NCBI GenBank assembly: GCA_016718315.1
Contig: JADKDV010000005.1
Coordinates: 434,001-498,000, forward strand
Length of the DNA stretch: 64,000 nucleotides
Source: Candidatus Obscuribacter sp.
GTDB taxonomy: Bacteria > Cyanobacteriota > Vampirovibrionia > Obscuribacterales > Obscuribacteraceae
Direction: 5' to 3'
Under the pieces are notes generated by a model, which ran no database searches, was not told the origin of the DNA, and was given only the letters and a program-made list of their open reading frames with translations. This document shows, in pieces, positions 23,776 to 33,150 of this stretch (within the stretch, counting starts at the first letter, position 1; each line of letters begins with the position of its first letter). The position numbers were made by a program, and so were the translations under genes.

Positions 23776-26747
23776 TGACTGGGGTAAATATCATCAAAGC
23801 TCGTTTTGCTACTATCTGGATTGCCACGGCAGCTATAACATCTGCTTCGCTTTATTTTTTGAATAAGCAAAATGAGATTGTTACTGAGCAGTCAGCTCTG
23901 GTAGCACATACCCATGAAGTGCTGAAATCCTTACAAGAAGTACGGGGTAATAATCTCAGAGCAGAAAGTAATATCCGCGCTTATTTGCTGACTTTAGACG
24001 ATAGGTTTTTGCAAGAACGCCAAAAAGCTGTGCTGACAGTGCAAGATGGCATCTCTCAGTTGGATGTATTGACCCAGGATAACAGCGAGCAGGGTCAAAA
24101 CCTCAGGGTGCTGCGCTCTTTGATGCAACAGAGATTGGATTATAGCAAACAGATGATTGTCGGGCATGCTAAAGGTAAAAAGCCACCGTCGGTAGTGTCT
24201 GAGCAGGTGCGTACTAGTTTTGAGATGACATCCAAAATCGACGCTCAAATCAAGCTCATGACCGAAGAAGAAAAACGGCTTCTGGAGCTGCGCCGGGCTG
24301 CCTTTGAGCGAGCTATGGTTGAAGCCCGCAATATTGAATTGATTTTGGCGCTGTTAAGTGTGATTGGTTTGACCGGGGCTCTGATATTAACTTACCGCTA
24401 TATGCAAGCTAAAATGCAGGCTGATGAGAGATTTAGGGCTATTTTTGATCATACCTATCAGTTTATAGGGTTGCTCAGCCCTGATGGACGCATCCTGGAG
24501 GTTAACAGGACCGCTCTTGAGTTTGTTGGGATAACGGCGACTCAAGCCAGGGGGCTGTACTTTTGGGATAGTCCCTGGTGGTCTTATAGTGATGAGACTA
24601 AAAAGCAGGCAAAGGATGCTGTCACCAGTGCTAACAAAGGCAACTTTGTTAGGTTTGAGACAGTGCACTATGGTCCTGATGGCCGCTCTATCACAGTGGA
24701 TTTTTCGCTCAAGCCAGTACTCGATAAATCCGGCAAAGTAATTTATCTTTTGCCCGAAGGTCGCGATGTATCTGAACAAAGAGCCGCCCAGCGTCTGGTC
24801 GAAGACAGTGAAAACCGCTTGCGGGCTGTGTTTACTTGTCTAGCCGAAGGTGTCTATCAAATCGACCTGGATGGCAATCTGGTCTATATGAATAAAGCCG
24901 CTGAACGTCTGCTTGGACATACCCAGGCTGAGCTGATGGGGCGCAGTATGCACGAGGCCATTCACTCAGTCACACCAGAAGGTGAGTTTCGTAGTGCTCA
25001 TGATTCACCTCTGTTGAGAGTGGCTCAAACAGGCGTTGTCTGTCGTGTTTCTGAGGACTGGTTCCAGCGCATCGATGGTACATTTATGCCGGTCGAGTAT
25101 GTCAGCTCCCCGCTCCAGCAGGATGGCAAGATAGTCGGTGCAGTTGTAGCATTTCAGGATATATCGCTCAGGCGTGATGCCGAAAACCGCGTCAGTGAAT
25201 TTTATAGCTCTGTCTCTCACGAATTGCGCACACCTTTGACCTCAATTAGAGGTGCTTTAAAACTGCTTGAAGCTGGTAAAGGCGGTGAGCTTGCCCCTCG
25301 CGGCAAACATCTGGTGACGATGGGGCGGCAAGAATGCGACCGTCTGGTCAGGCTGATAAACGACATCCTCGATATCCGCAAAATCGAAGCAGGTAAGCTT
25401 GAATTGCGCTTGGAAAACGTCAATGCTAGTGCTTTTGTCGAGCAGACTGTGGATAGTCTCAAGACCCTGGCCCAGGAGAGTAACGTCAAACTCAAAGTCG
25501 ATGCCAGCTGTGACATGGATGTCAGCGTCGACAAAGACAGACTGACCCAGATTTTGACTAATTTGATCTCCAACGCCATCAAATTTTCGCCCGCTGATGG
25601 TGAAGTGCTTGTGCGTGTAGCCAGAGACAATGACAGTGTGCGCTTTTCGGTGATGGATCATGGCGTGGGCATAAGTATTGCCAATCAGCAAAAGCTTTTT
25701 AGATTGTTTCAACAAGTCGATAGCACTGATGCCCGGCCTAAGGGCGGCACTGGACTGGGTCTGGCCATTAGCAAGGCATTAGTAGAGCAGCACGGTGGGC
25801 GCATTGGTGTTGATAGTCAGGAAGGTCAGGGCTCGATATTTTGGTTTACCATTCCGCTGCCCACTATTAGTTTTGCTCGCGAGCAATTGGCGCCGCAGGC
25901 AGTGGCGTCAAGGCCTCTTGTGCTAGTGGTCGAGGACGACGAGTCGCTGGCTACTGTGCTGTTGTTTTCTTTGCTGGATAGATTTGATATTAAGCAAGCG
26001 CGCTCTATACATGAGGCTCTGACTAAAATAGAAGCCGACAAGCCAAAAGTGATTTTGCTCGACATCCACTTGCCTGATGGCAGTGGCGTTGACTTGCTCG
26101 ATAAACTGCGCGCCTCTCCTGATACCGAGGACATCCCTGTAGTACTGATGAGTGGAGATGAGCCTAAGCGTAGTCATTATGTCCATCCGCTGGTGGTGGA
26201 CTTTATGCGTAAACCATTTGCCGAAAACGTCTTAATCGAAACCTTAGAACGTGCCCTCAAATATCGTCCGGCTCGCCTGGCCAGTGCCGTTGTGGCCGAG
26301 GATGATGATTTTACTCGTGATCTTTTGGTGCAACAATTGACTCGTCTTGGAGTTAAGTGTAGAGCCGCTTCATCAGGCGAAGAAGCTCTCAATATACTGC
26401 GCGCCCAAAAGACAGACTTACTCATATTGGATCTGGGCTTGCCTGGCATGGATGGAGCAAGAGTTGTTGATACCTTAAAAGAAGAAGGTCTGGGCAATAT
26501 GCCGCTTCTGGTTTATACGGCAAGAGATCTCAATGCCACTCAAAAAGCTCATATCACTCTTGGTCCAACCCGCCACCTGACCAAGTCTCTGGCATCTGAA
26601 GAACAGTTATTAGCTACGATTCGCGAGCTGCTGGCTGGGCTTACTCTCTCAACGGAGAGCGGTGTATTCGACACATTAAGTCAAGCCAAGATAGATACTC
26701 ATAAAAAAGTGCTGTACGACAATTTGAAACAAGAGAAGGAAAATTAG
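23775..26747 (+). CDS. CHASE3-PAS-PAS hybrid histidine kinase with two receivers
   Basis: Membrane-bound sensor of 990 residues. The order is: N-terminal membrane helix, CHASE3-like extracytoplasmic domain (about 35-185), second helix (about 187-208), PAS (215-340), PAS (345-465). HisKA follows with the phospho-acceptor His in SSVSHELRTPLTS (about 480), then HATPase (N-box NLISNAIKF, G-boxes DHGVGIS and GGTGLGLAIS). REC1 (LLDIHLPDGSG) and REC2 (ILDLGLPGMDG) close the protein. The start is GTG at 23775, overlapping the receiver stop. A full phosphorelay (His-Asp, plus Hpt in the next gene) is encoded by the operon. Confidence 0.93.
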   Translation: MTGVNIIKARFATIWIATAAITSASLYFLNKQNEIVTEQSALVAHTHEVLKSLQEVRGNNLRAESNIRAYLLTLDDRFLQERQKAVLTVQDGISQLDVLTQDNSEQGQNLRVLRSLMQQRLDYSKQMIVGHAKGKKPPSVVSEQVRTSFEMTSKIDAQIKLMTEEEKRLLELRRAAFERAMVEARNIELILALLSVIGLTGALILTYRYMQAKMQADERFRAIFDHTYQFIGLLSPDGRILEVNRTALEFVGITATQARGLYFWDSPWWSYSDETKKQAKDAVTSANKGNFVRFETVHYGPDGRSITVDFSLKPVLDKSGKVIYLLPEGRDVSEQRAAQRLVEDSENRLRAVFTCLAEGVYQIDLDGNLVYMNKAAERLLGHTQAELMGRSMHEAIHSVTPEGEFRSAHDSPLLRVAQTGVVCRVSEDWFQRIDGTFMPVEYVSSPLQQDGKIVGAVVAFQDISLRRDAENRVSEFYSSVSHELRTPLTSIRGALKLLEAGKGGELAPRGKHLVTMGRQECDRLVRLINDILDIRKIEAGKLELRLENVNASAFVEQTVDSLKTLAQESNVKLKVDASCDMDVSVDKDRLTQILTNLISNAIKFSPADGEVLVRVARDNDSVRFSVMDHGVGISIANQQKLFRLFQQVDSTDARPKGGTGLGLAISKALVEQHGGRIGVDSQEGQGSIFWFTIPLPTISFAREQLAPQAVASRPLVLVVEDDESLATVLLFSLLDRFDIKQARSIHEALTKIEADKPKVILLDIHLPDGSGVDLLDKLRASPDTEDIPVVLMSGDEPKRSHYVHPLVVDFMRKPFAENVLIETLERALKYRPARLASAVVAEDDDFTRDLLVQQLTRLGVKCRAASSGEEALNILRAQKTDLLILDLGLPGMDGARVVDTLKEEGLGNMPLLVYTARDLNATQKAHITLGPTRHLTKSLASEEQLLATIRELLAGLTLSTESGVFDTLSQAKIDTHKKVLYDNLKQEKEN

Positions 26748-26748
26748 T

Positions 26749-28866
26749 ATGTCTCAAGCCGGTAAAAGAAATCCTTCACACGGATCTATCCTGGTCGTTG
26801 ATGACGATCCGGCTTTTAGAGCGCTTGTTAGCACCCTACTTAAGAGCAAATCTTATCGTGTTGTTGAAGCCAGCAATGCTGACGAAGCCAGTGCTATGTA
26901 CAACGACAAAGAAACAAAACTAGCGATCATCGATTACCGCATGCCTGGAGCAGATGGCATGAGCTGGATACAAAAGTTGCGTGACTCTGGTAGAGCCACT
27001 CCTGTGGTGTTTTGCTCCGGCACCTGGTGTGATCAAAAGACATTTAACTGGTTGCGCAATATTTTGCGTGTCTCTTTAATAGTTAAAAAGCCTATTGTGC
27101 CAGCTGTGTTTTTACAGCAGATTGAGAGTCTTTTGCCCGCAGAGACAAAGTTAGCTATTCGTGAGGATGGCATTGCTGAGTTTGATGATGTCGCCGAATC
27201 TTACGACGATGAGCGCTCGGTGCAGTCGCCTGATGGGCTGGTGCACCAGCTCATGCAAATACGGACAAAACTGGATATGAAATCTGCACTGAAAGTAGCG
27301 CAGGCTAACTATCTACAGGACCTGGGTAATGAATGGTCACAACTAGTGCGTACCGCCAATGCTCTCAAAAACGAACCACACAGGCGTGATTTGTTAGATG
27401 ATGCTATTAACATGTCGCATAAAATCAAAGGGACAGCTGGCTCTCTTAATTTGATCAAGGTGGGCGAAATTGGCGGCAAAATTGAAAACTTTTTGCGCAT
27501 GTTTGATCCCGATGAAACCACTGAGATGGAAGTTATTTGGTCAGAGACTTTTAGAGCCCTGGCTGAAGGCGAACAAGCTGTCAAAAGTGCTATCAAGGAT
27601 CAGTCACCGGTCACCAGTGAAGCACAGGCAGCAAAGCGGCTTTTGCTTGTCAGTGCTGACTATGGCAATTTGCTTGGCGGTGATCATGCTTTGAGTGTAC
27701 AAACCAGCGAGACCATTGCTGGGGCTATCAATAAAGTTAAAAGGGTAAGCTACGAAGCTGCTATCTTTGATCTCAATGCCGGTGTCAAAGAGAATTTTTT
27801 TACTCTCGCTCGCGACCTCCGTATAAACGTGGACGGAGTGGTGCCCATAGCTCTTATACAAGCCGAAGGCGTCAAGCTCAAGGCAGAAGAACTGGCCTAT
27901 ATCGGTTGTAGCGAAATCGTTGAACCGCCAGAGACGACTTATATGCTTGAGTCCATCTATGAGCGCTTGTTAGCTATCAGACGTGAGCAAAAACAGCGCA
28001 TTTTGATTGTCGATGATGACGAAGTCCTCTGCAACTTTGTCAATACTGTTTTGAGTGCACAGGGATTTAATGTACAGGCACTTAACGATCCGATTATGGC
28101 ACTGGATACGGTGCGCAAATTTAAGCCTGATTTGCTCTTGCTTGACGTGATGATGCCTGGTTTGACAGGCTATGAGGTTTGTCGCATGGTGCGAGAAGAT
28201 AAAGAGTGGGGCAAGATACCAATACTATTTTTGACTGGTAAGACTACAGCCGAATCCAGAGCTGCAGCCTTTCAAGCTGGTGCCGATGACTTTTTGCAAA
28301 AGCCTGTCTTGATGGAAGAGTTGATTACCAGAATAAGCTCACAGCTGGCTAGGGTTACTAAAGATAATACAGATGTGGCTAAAGACGAGGCTACTGGTTT
28401 GCTCAATGAAGGCACATTTGTTAAACAGGCGCAGGGATTGATAGCTCGCTCTCTGGCTCAGGGGCAGCATCTTTCGATGGCGCTTTTGGCAGTTGATGAT
28501 GTTGATCAAATACGCATCGTCCACGGCACTGAACACCTGCGTCAGGCTATAACGGCTCTTGGCGTTGAGATGCGCATGCGCTTTAAGGCAGAGGATTTGA
28601 GAGGACGTATTGGCTATGATGCTTTTGCCCTTGTCTGCACAAGAGAATACAAAGAGACTGTAGCCGGGGCATTGGAACTGATGCTGCATAATTTTAGCCA
28701 GACTAGTTTCTTTGGCGAGAGGGGCAATTTTAAGGTGAGTTTTAGTGCCGGTGTTGCTGATTCGCTAGAAGACGGCACTGGGCTCAAAGACTTGTTACGC
28801 TGTGCCTATCGCCGCATGTCGACGCAGAGACAAAGCCGTGATGGTGTTATCTCAGCGGTGGGCTGA
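26749..28866 (+). CDS. REC-Hpt-REC-REC-degenerate GGDEF regulator
   Basis: Multidomain regulator of 705 residues. REC1 (IIDYRMPGADG) is followed by an Hpt domain whose His is in MSHKIKGTAGSLNL (about residue 224). A weak REC-like domain (AAIFDLNAG) lacks the usual Lys, and a canonical REC follows (LLDVMMPGLTG; Lys in LQKPV). The C-terminal diguanylate-cyclase-like fold has GYDAF in place of GGDEF and is presumably inactive as an enzyme, perhaps used for binding. It starts one base after the kinase stop. The Hpt can relay phosphate between the hybrid kinase and the receivers. Confidence 0.88.
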   Translation: MSQAGKRNPSHGSILVVDDDPAFRALVSTLLKSKSYRVVEASNADEASAMYNDKETKLAIIDYRMPGADGMSWIQKLRDSGRATPVVFCSGTWCDQKTFNWLRNILRVSLIVKKPIVPAVFLQQIESLLPAETKLAIREDGIAEFDDVAESYDDERSVQSPDGLVHQLMQIRTKLDMKSALKVAQANYLQDLGNEWSQLVRTANALKNEPHRRDLLDDAINMSHKIKGTAGSLNLIKVGEIGGKIENFLRMFDPDETTEMEVIWSETFRALAEGEQAVKSAIKDQSPVTSEAQAAKRLLLVSADYGNLLGGDHALSVQTSETIAGAINKVKRVSYEAAIFDLNAGVKENFFTLARDLRINVDGVVPIALIQAEGVKLKAEELAYIGCSEIVEPPETTYMLESIYERLLAIRREQKQRILIVDDDEVLCNFVNTVLSAQGFNVQALNDPIMALDTVRKFKPDLLLLDVMMPGLTGYEVCRMVREDKEWGKIPILFLTGKTTAESRAAAFQAGADDFLQKPVLMEELITRISSQLARVTKDNTDVAKDEATGLLNEGTFVKQAQGLIARSLAQGQHLSMALLAVDDVDQIRIVHGTEHLRQAITALGVEMRMRFKAEDLRGRIGYDAFALVCTREYKETVAGALELMLHNFSQTSFFGERGNFKVSFSAGVADSLEDGTGLKDLLRCAYRRMSTQRQSRDGVISAVG

Positions 28867-28910
28867 GGTGCGTGCCCGATAAATGACTGGAGCCCGACTC
28901 TGACTCTGTC

Positions 28911-28959
28911 TACGGTCTGTTACTACGGTCTGTTACTACGGTCTGTTACTACGGTCTGT
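28911..28959 (+). repeat. 13-base tandem repeat, about 3.8 copies
   Basis: Unit TACTACGGTCTGT: a partial copy at 28911-28920, then perfect units at 28921-28933, 28934-28946 and 28947-28959. It lies in the intergenic space between convergent operons. There are no spacers, so it is not a CRISPR array. Confidence 0.9.
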
Positions 28960-29024
28960 GCGACTATAGAGTGTAGTAGGGCAAAAGTTTTTAGAATTCA
29001 AAGGAAAAAATCAAAGAAGAACAG

Positions 29025-29055
29025 GAGGTGGACAGGATTAGAACCTGTCCACCTC
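29025..29055. terminator. Strong hairpin between convergent genes
   Basis: GAGGTGGACAGG / CCTGTCCACCTC perfect 12-base stem with a 7-base loop, between the ends at 28866 (+) and 29129 (-). Confidence 0.75.
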
Positions 29056-29067
29056 TGGAAATAGTTT

Positions 29068-29109
29068 AGCGTTCTGTCCTGTGCCAAAACACAGTGCAGA
29101 ACGCTCTTT
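29068..29109 (+). terminator. Second hairpin with T tail
   Basis: AGCGTTCTG / CAGAACGCT with a nested CTGTG-ccaaaa-CACAG and a cttttag tail. Together with the hairpin just before it, it separates convergent genes. Confidence 0.7.
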
Positions 29110-29128
29110 TAGGCTTACCGCGCTGGAC

Positions 29129-30010
29129 TCAGAAAATCACAGCGCCGGAGTACTGCCAGGCGTAACGCAGGTGACCATCGGGGAAGAAGATGACCTGGCG
29201 CAGCTCGTCGTTGTCGGGCTGGATGGTGAGGCAGTTGGTCATGCACACGTTTTGACCGCGCACATCGTAGACCGTCGCACCGTGTGCCAGCTCCAGGACA
29301 GAGTTGCCGACTGACGAAAGATGCTTGTTCAGTTGGCCTTCCAGCTCAGCGGGCACGTGATGCTCGCTGGTCCACTTGAAGATCGCCTCGTTTTCGCTCT
29401 TGTCCGGCTTGGTGACAGGACGGAAGGTGAGCTGCTCGACCTTGTTGGCTTGAGCAAAGGCGATCATCTTTTCGACTTCGGCGACACTGTCGATGTAGCC
29501 CTTGACCATGACCACAGCCAGCCGCACCGAGAAGCCGAAGCGATGCAGTTTGGCAATCAGGGCCGGCAGGTCCATGTAGTCCTTTTTGCCGGCCATGTAG
29601 ATCTCTTTGTTTTTGTCAGCATCGTAGTGGCTGACAGAGATGGCCACGGTGGTCAGACCGGCGTTATACCAGTCCTTGAGGTGCTGGTCGGTGACCTTGT
29701 TGCCCGGACCGTCGGCGATGAGCAGGCCGTTGGTCTGCAGCTCGATGACGGGGAAGTTGAAGGGTGCGAGATTCTGCAGAAATTCGCTGACCTGGTCGGG
29801 GAAGATGGTCGGCTCACCTTTGGAGGTGATCATCGCCGTGCTGCAGCCGCCGTCGCGAGCGAACTGGCAAGCCTTCTTGAAGTTGCGCCAGTTGATGTCC
29901 GGAGCCTTGCTGCCGATGCCGTTTTTGGGCGTCATGTGGGCGACGCAAAAGGGGCAGCGCGCCTGGCATGCCATCGAGCCAGCGACGATGCTAAAAGTTC
30001 TCACTTTCAT
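29129..30010 (-). CDS. Radical SAM protein
   Basis: Protein of 293 residues with CQARCPFC at residues 15-22 (CxxxCxxC for the 4Fe-4S cluster that cleaves S-adenosylmethionine). SKGEPTIF follows as the SAM-binding GGE-like segment. VIELQTNGLLIADG and the later strands complete the barrel. A second pair of Cys near the C-terminus (VCMTNCL) may hold another cluster or act on substrate. The substrate is unknown. It ends the leftward block that carries NAD kinase and the NadD-like protein, with a long palindrome in the 61-base gap. High GC is shared with these two genes. Confidence 0.9.
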   Translation of the reverse strand: MKVRTFSIVAGSMACQARCPFCVAHMTPKNGIGSKAPDINWRNFKKACQFARDGGCSTAMITSKGEPTIFPDQVSEFLQNLAPFNFPVIELQTNGLLIADGPGNKVTDQHLKDWYNAGLTTVAISVSHYDADKNKEIYMAGKKDYMDLPALIAKLHRFGFSVRLAVVMVKGYIDSVAEVEKMIAFAQANKVEQLTFRPVTKPDKSENEAIFKWTSEHHVPAELEGQLNKHLSSVGNSVLELAHGATVYDVRGQNVCMTNCLTIQPDNDELRQVIFFPDGHLRYAWQYSGAVIF

Positions 30011-30043
30011 AGCGGATTCCTATGGTTAACAAATAATCGGAGA

Positions 30044-30068
30044 GCTAGAGGTGCCTGGCACCTCTAGC
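30044..30068. terminator. Perfect palindrome after the NAD kinase gene
   Basis: GCTAGAGGTGCC-T-GGCACCTCTAGC at the end of the NAD kinase gene (stop 30072). There is no T tail on either strand, so it may be a processing or attenuation hairpin rather than a classical terminator. Confidence 0.7.
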
Positions 30069-30071
30069 CGG

Positions 30072-31124
30072 CTAGACGTTGCGCTTGCTCAGGGCGCTGT
30101 GGCGCATCAGACCGAGTGCCACTCCCAGCGCCGGCGAGAGCAGTCGACCGATGATGGGCAATGCGTTCAGTTTGTGCTCGAGCACATAAGGGGTGTGACA
30201 GCCCCGGTCCACAAAAGCAATCAGGTCTTCCCGGGCTGCTTCGATGGTGAGCACGGCTCCCCGGGGGAAGTCGTATTCGATGTGTTCGCCGTCGATGTAG
30301 AGCTTGCCGCCCTGCATTTGCGATATCACCGTGAGCTTTTCGCCTTCACTGGCGATGCCTGAAAGCAGCCCGGGCTTTTCGAAGAGGCGCAGAAACGGTG
30401 CTCGCTTCTGGAAGGCGAAGCGGCGATCGTCGATGGGCAGGATTGGACCGCCTTCGGAGCGCAAGAAGCCGGTGGTGCCGGAGGGCGCGGCCACAAGCAA
30501 GCCAGAGCCTTTGTGCATTGCTCGCTTTTGCCCGAGGACGACCTGGTAACGACTGGTGCCTGCCGGATGCTGATGAGCAATCAGCACCTCGTTGAGGACC
30601 AGCTCAGGCAGCGGTATTCCGTCCAACGTCAGCTTGAGGCGCAGCAGCCTGGTGGTGACAATAGCACCACGCAGTACCCGGTCCAGTGTGGCACCAAAGC
30701 CACGGGCGTTGGTCAGACAGAAGTGTCCGAAACTTGTCACTGGAGCTGAATTGACACCAAGGACGGGCACCTGTCCCAACACTTCGTGAGAAATGCGCAG
30801 GAAGGTGCCATCACCGCCGATGGTGACAATCAAGTCGATGTCTTTGAGCACTTCTTGCAAGTTGGTGAAGTGGCGCTCCACCACTACCGAAATGCCGCGC
30901 TCTTCCAGCACACTCTGGACATGCCGGAGTGTGCTCAGGTGCTGTTGATGTGACTCGTACACTGATTCGACACCGGGCTTGCGAGCCATGATGTCCGCCA
31001 ATTGAGCCGTGTCGCCAGTGCGCGAGACCTGCTCAAAATAGCTCTCTTTGACGACAAGTAGCGCTCGTCGGTAGGGCACTGGTGCGAGCACCGGCGCCAT
31101 TTTAGCGTTATGAGTTGTCTGCAT
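30072..31124 (-). CDS. nadK: NAD(+) kinase
   Basis: Phosphorylates NAD to NADP. The 350 residues include the family hallmark VTIGGDGTFLRISHE, followed by VLGVNSAPVTSFGHF and LVAAPSGTTGF. A C-terminal extension of about 40 residues is unusual. ATG 31124 is chosen (AAGGA 7 bases upstream) over an in-frame upstream start at 31199. It is transcribed with a protein with two NadD-like domains upstream and the radical SAM gene downstream. The neighbours suggest coordinated pyridine-nucleotide supply. Confidence 0.93.
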   Translation of the reverse strand: MQTTHNAKMAPVLAPVPYRRALLVVKESYFEQVSRTGDTAQLADIMARKPGVESVYESHQQHLSTLRHVQSVLEERGISVVVERHFTNLQEVLKDIDLIVTIGGDGTFLRISHEVLGQVPVLGVNSAPVTSFGHFCLTNARGFGATLDRVLRGAIVTTRLLRLKLTLDGIPLPELVLNEVLIAHQHPAGTSRYQVVLGQKRAMHKGSGLLVAAPSGTTGFLRSEGGPILPIDDRRFAFQKRAPFLRLFEKPGLLSGIASEGEKLTVISQMQGGKLYIDGEHIEYDFPRGAVLTIEAAREDLIAFVDRGCHTPYVLEHKLNALPIIGRLLSPALGVALGLMRHSALSKRNV

Positions 31125-31229
31125 CGCTTTTCCTTGGAAGTAATGGCGTATGCCGTGAAAAGTTGCAGGGCCGTGGCTGCTTCTTGTGAAAGCTACCACT
31201 GCCCTGGTTAGTCAGTTGACCTGAGTCAG

Positions 31230-32588
31230 TTACTTCCGGCGAGCGCGCGCTTTGACCGGCTTGAGTTGGTAAAGCTTGCGCTTGCGGATGATCTGCTGCA
31301 CCACCCAGGGCGTGGTGTAGAGAATGGATTCACCACGCGAGGTCCAGTCGCGAAGCATCTTGCTCGAGACATTGGGGCGCGGCGAGTCGATCACGTCGAC
31401 GTTGCAGTCCGGTGCTGCGGCCTTCACCACCTTGAGCCATTCCAGCGCTTGCGCGTGGGTGGTCTCCTGGGTGGGGAAGCAGAGGAAGCGCACTTTGCCG
31501 CACAACTCCGCAAAGCCCATCCATTCGGTCAGGCGCCACTGGAATTGCGGGTCGAGATAGTCCGCGGCGATGAGCATAGTCAGCTCGGCGTCGTCTCCGT
31601 ACTTGAGGCGCATGTCGTTGGCCGTGAGCAGTGCGTAGGAAGTCGTGCCCCGGTCGAGATCCACGCGCGAGGCGCGGAAGAAGGGGTTTTCGGCTGTTGC
31701 TGCCACGACCATTTCATGCCGTTCTTCTGCCGACTCCGCCGCCTTTTTGTTGTTGGGCGGTGAGGCCGTAGTGACGAACTCGACCACATCCATGTCGTAC
31801 TCTTCGCGTGCCCATTCAGCCAGGAGCAGATGCCCGTAGTGAATGGGGTCGAATTGACCGCCATAGATGCCGACATGTTTGCCCTTGCGCGTGCTCGCTG
31901 GTTTGACTGGAGCCGGGGCACCAGCGTCTTTGTAGAGCGCGTGCTTGGCGACCATCATCTGGGTGACCCAGGGCAGGCGGTACCAGATGGAGCGGCCTTT
32001 GGCGACGCTCTCGCGAATCATCGTCGAAGAAAGCTCGGGGCTTGCCACCTCGATGCATTCGATGCGGGCTTCGGGGATGAGCTTGGCCCATTCTTCGAGC
32101 TTGCCCATCTCGTGCTTGTCGCGCGGAAAGACCAGGATGGTGACGAGCTTGAACAGCTCTTTGCCGCCGGACCACTTGCCCATCCACCACTTGTGGTCGG
32201 GGTCGAGGTATTCGGAGCTGGTCAGGTAGAAGAGTTCGGCATCGCCGTACTTTTCCTGGACCTTTTCGACGGCATTGAGGGTGTAGCCGATGCCACGCTG
32301 GTTGATGCTGATGCGCGAGGCTTCGAAGTGCGGATTGTCCGAGACTGTGGCGACCACCATTTCGTGACGAGTCTCGGCATCGAGGACGCCGGACTTGTTG
32401 GGCGGGTTGCCGCAGGTGAGGAAGAGAACGAGATCGAGACCCTTGACCTGACGTGTGCGCTCAGCGCAAATCAGGTGTCCGTAGTGGATAGGGCTGAATG
32501 TCCCGTCGTAAAGACCGATTTTGAGACGCGTCTTGCTTGACCGCGTACTCGTGCGCTTGGGAGCGGCTTTTGCTTTTACGATAGTCAT
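31230..32588 (-). CDS. Double NadD-like nucleotidyltransferase
   Basis: Protein of 452 residues made of two tandem nucleotidyltransferase domains of the NadD type (nicotinate-mononucleotide adenylyltransferase). The first opens with GLYDGTFSPIHYGHL and closes with SSTMIRESV; the second opens with GIYGGQFDPIHYGHL and closes with SSKMLRDW. The (H/T)xGH motif is intact in both, but the ISSTxIR signature is SSK in the second, so the halves may differ in activity. A Lys/Arg/Ser/Thr-rich tail joins each. ATG 32588 follows GGAGG at 5 bases. Single-domain NadD is about 190-220 residues, so this is a full duplication. Confidence 0.9.
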   Translation of the reverse strand: MTIVKAKAAPKRTSTRSSKTRLKIGLYDGTFSPIHYGHLICAERTRQVKGLDLVLFLTCGNPPNKSGVLDAETRHEMVVATVSDNPHFEASRISINQRGIGYTLNAVEKVQEKYGDAELFYLTSSEYLDPDHKWWMGKWSGGKELFKLVTILVFPRDKHEMGKLEEWAKLIPEARIECIEVASPELSSTMIRESVAKGRSIWYRLPWVTQMMVAKHALYKDAGAPAPVKPASTRKGKHVGIYGGQFDPIHYGHLLLAEWAREEYDMDVVEFVTTASPPNNKKAAESAEERHEMVVAATAENPFFRASRVDLDRGTTSYALLTANDMRLKYGDDAELTMLIAADYLDPQFQWRLTEWMGFAELCGKVRFLCFPTQETTHAQALEWLKVVKAAAPDCNVDVIDSPRPNVSSKMLRDWTSRGESILYTTPWVVQQIIRKRKLYQLKPVKARARRK

Positions 32589-33150
32589 GGTTACCTCCAT
32601 GGGGCAATTGACCGGAGTCACTGCCAGGTTTGAGATAGTCTAGGACATGCGAAGCGCAAATACCTTACCGGTATGTATAGCTCGGATGTTGCGCTAGATG
32701 TGGTTGGTAAAGCGAAGGTCTTTGTCACCTCGGTGGCGGGGCACAAAGGTACAAAGGTTTGTTGCAACCGGAGAGACTGTCATGTCTCAAGGCGCGGGTT
32801 GAAAATCTGAAAGATGGTTGGTTTGAGGGCTTAAGTTACCGATAGGTATGAGAGAAGAGAGACTTTGAGACTAGTGGTTATCAAGATAGTGAACAAGCTT
32901 ACTGGCTTAGTTTTAAGCCAGGTCGTAACATTAGTTTTAGAGCTTGTTATTCTGTCTGAGAGCTTTAAACTCCCCGTTGACCAAGGCTTTCTATTTATCT
33001 TCTATCTTATTTATAGGCTTTAAAAGTCTTCATCTTGACAGCTGGCTGGCTAGCATGTCTAGCGCGAGGGGCATTGTGCTGCTAGCGCTAGGATGGTGGA
33101 CACTTTTCTGTTGCTGCGCTGCTAGCGCACAACTCTGGATAACAGCACAC
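32589..33150. other. Intergenic region between the NAD-related genes
   Basis: About 560 bases without a supported gene. It contains the perfect hairpin CTGGCTTA-gttt-TAAGCCAG (32902-32921). A GC-rich inverted repeat near 33110-33133 (GTTG-TGCGCT / AGCGCA-CAAC) lies just past the stop of the NadR-like gene. CTAGC-containing short repeats occur at 33042-33126. A short rightward frame here is not convincing. Confidence 0.5.

Noticed and set aside
28911..28959. Possible CRISPR array
   Set aside because: The 13-base repeats are directly adjacent with no spacers, and no cas genes are near.
29321..32540. Long rightward frames opposite the radical SAM and NadD-like genes
   Set aside because: Same effect of GC-rich coding; the opposite-strand genes have clear families and ribosome-binding sites.
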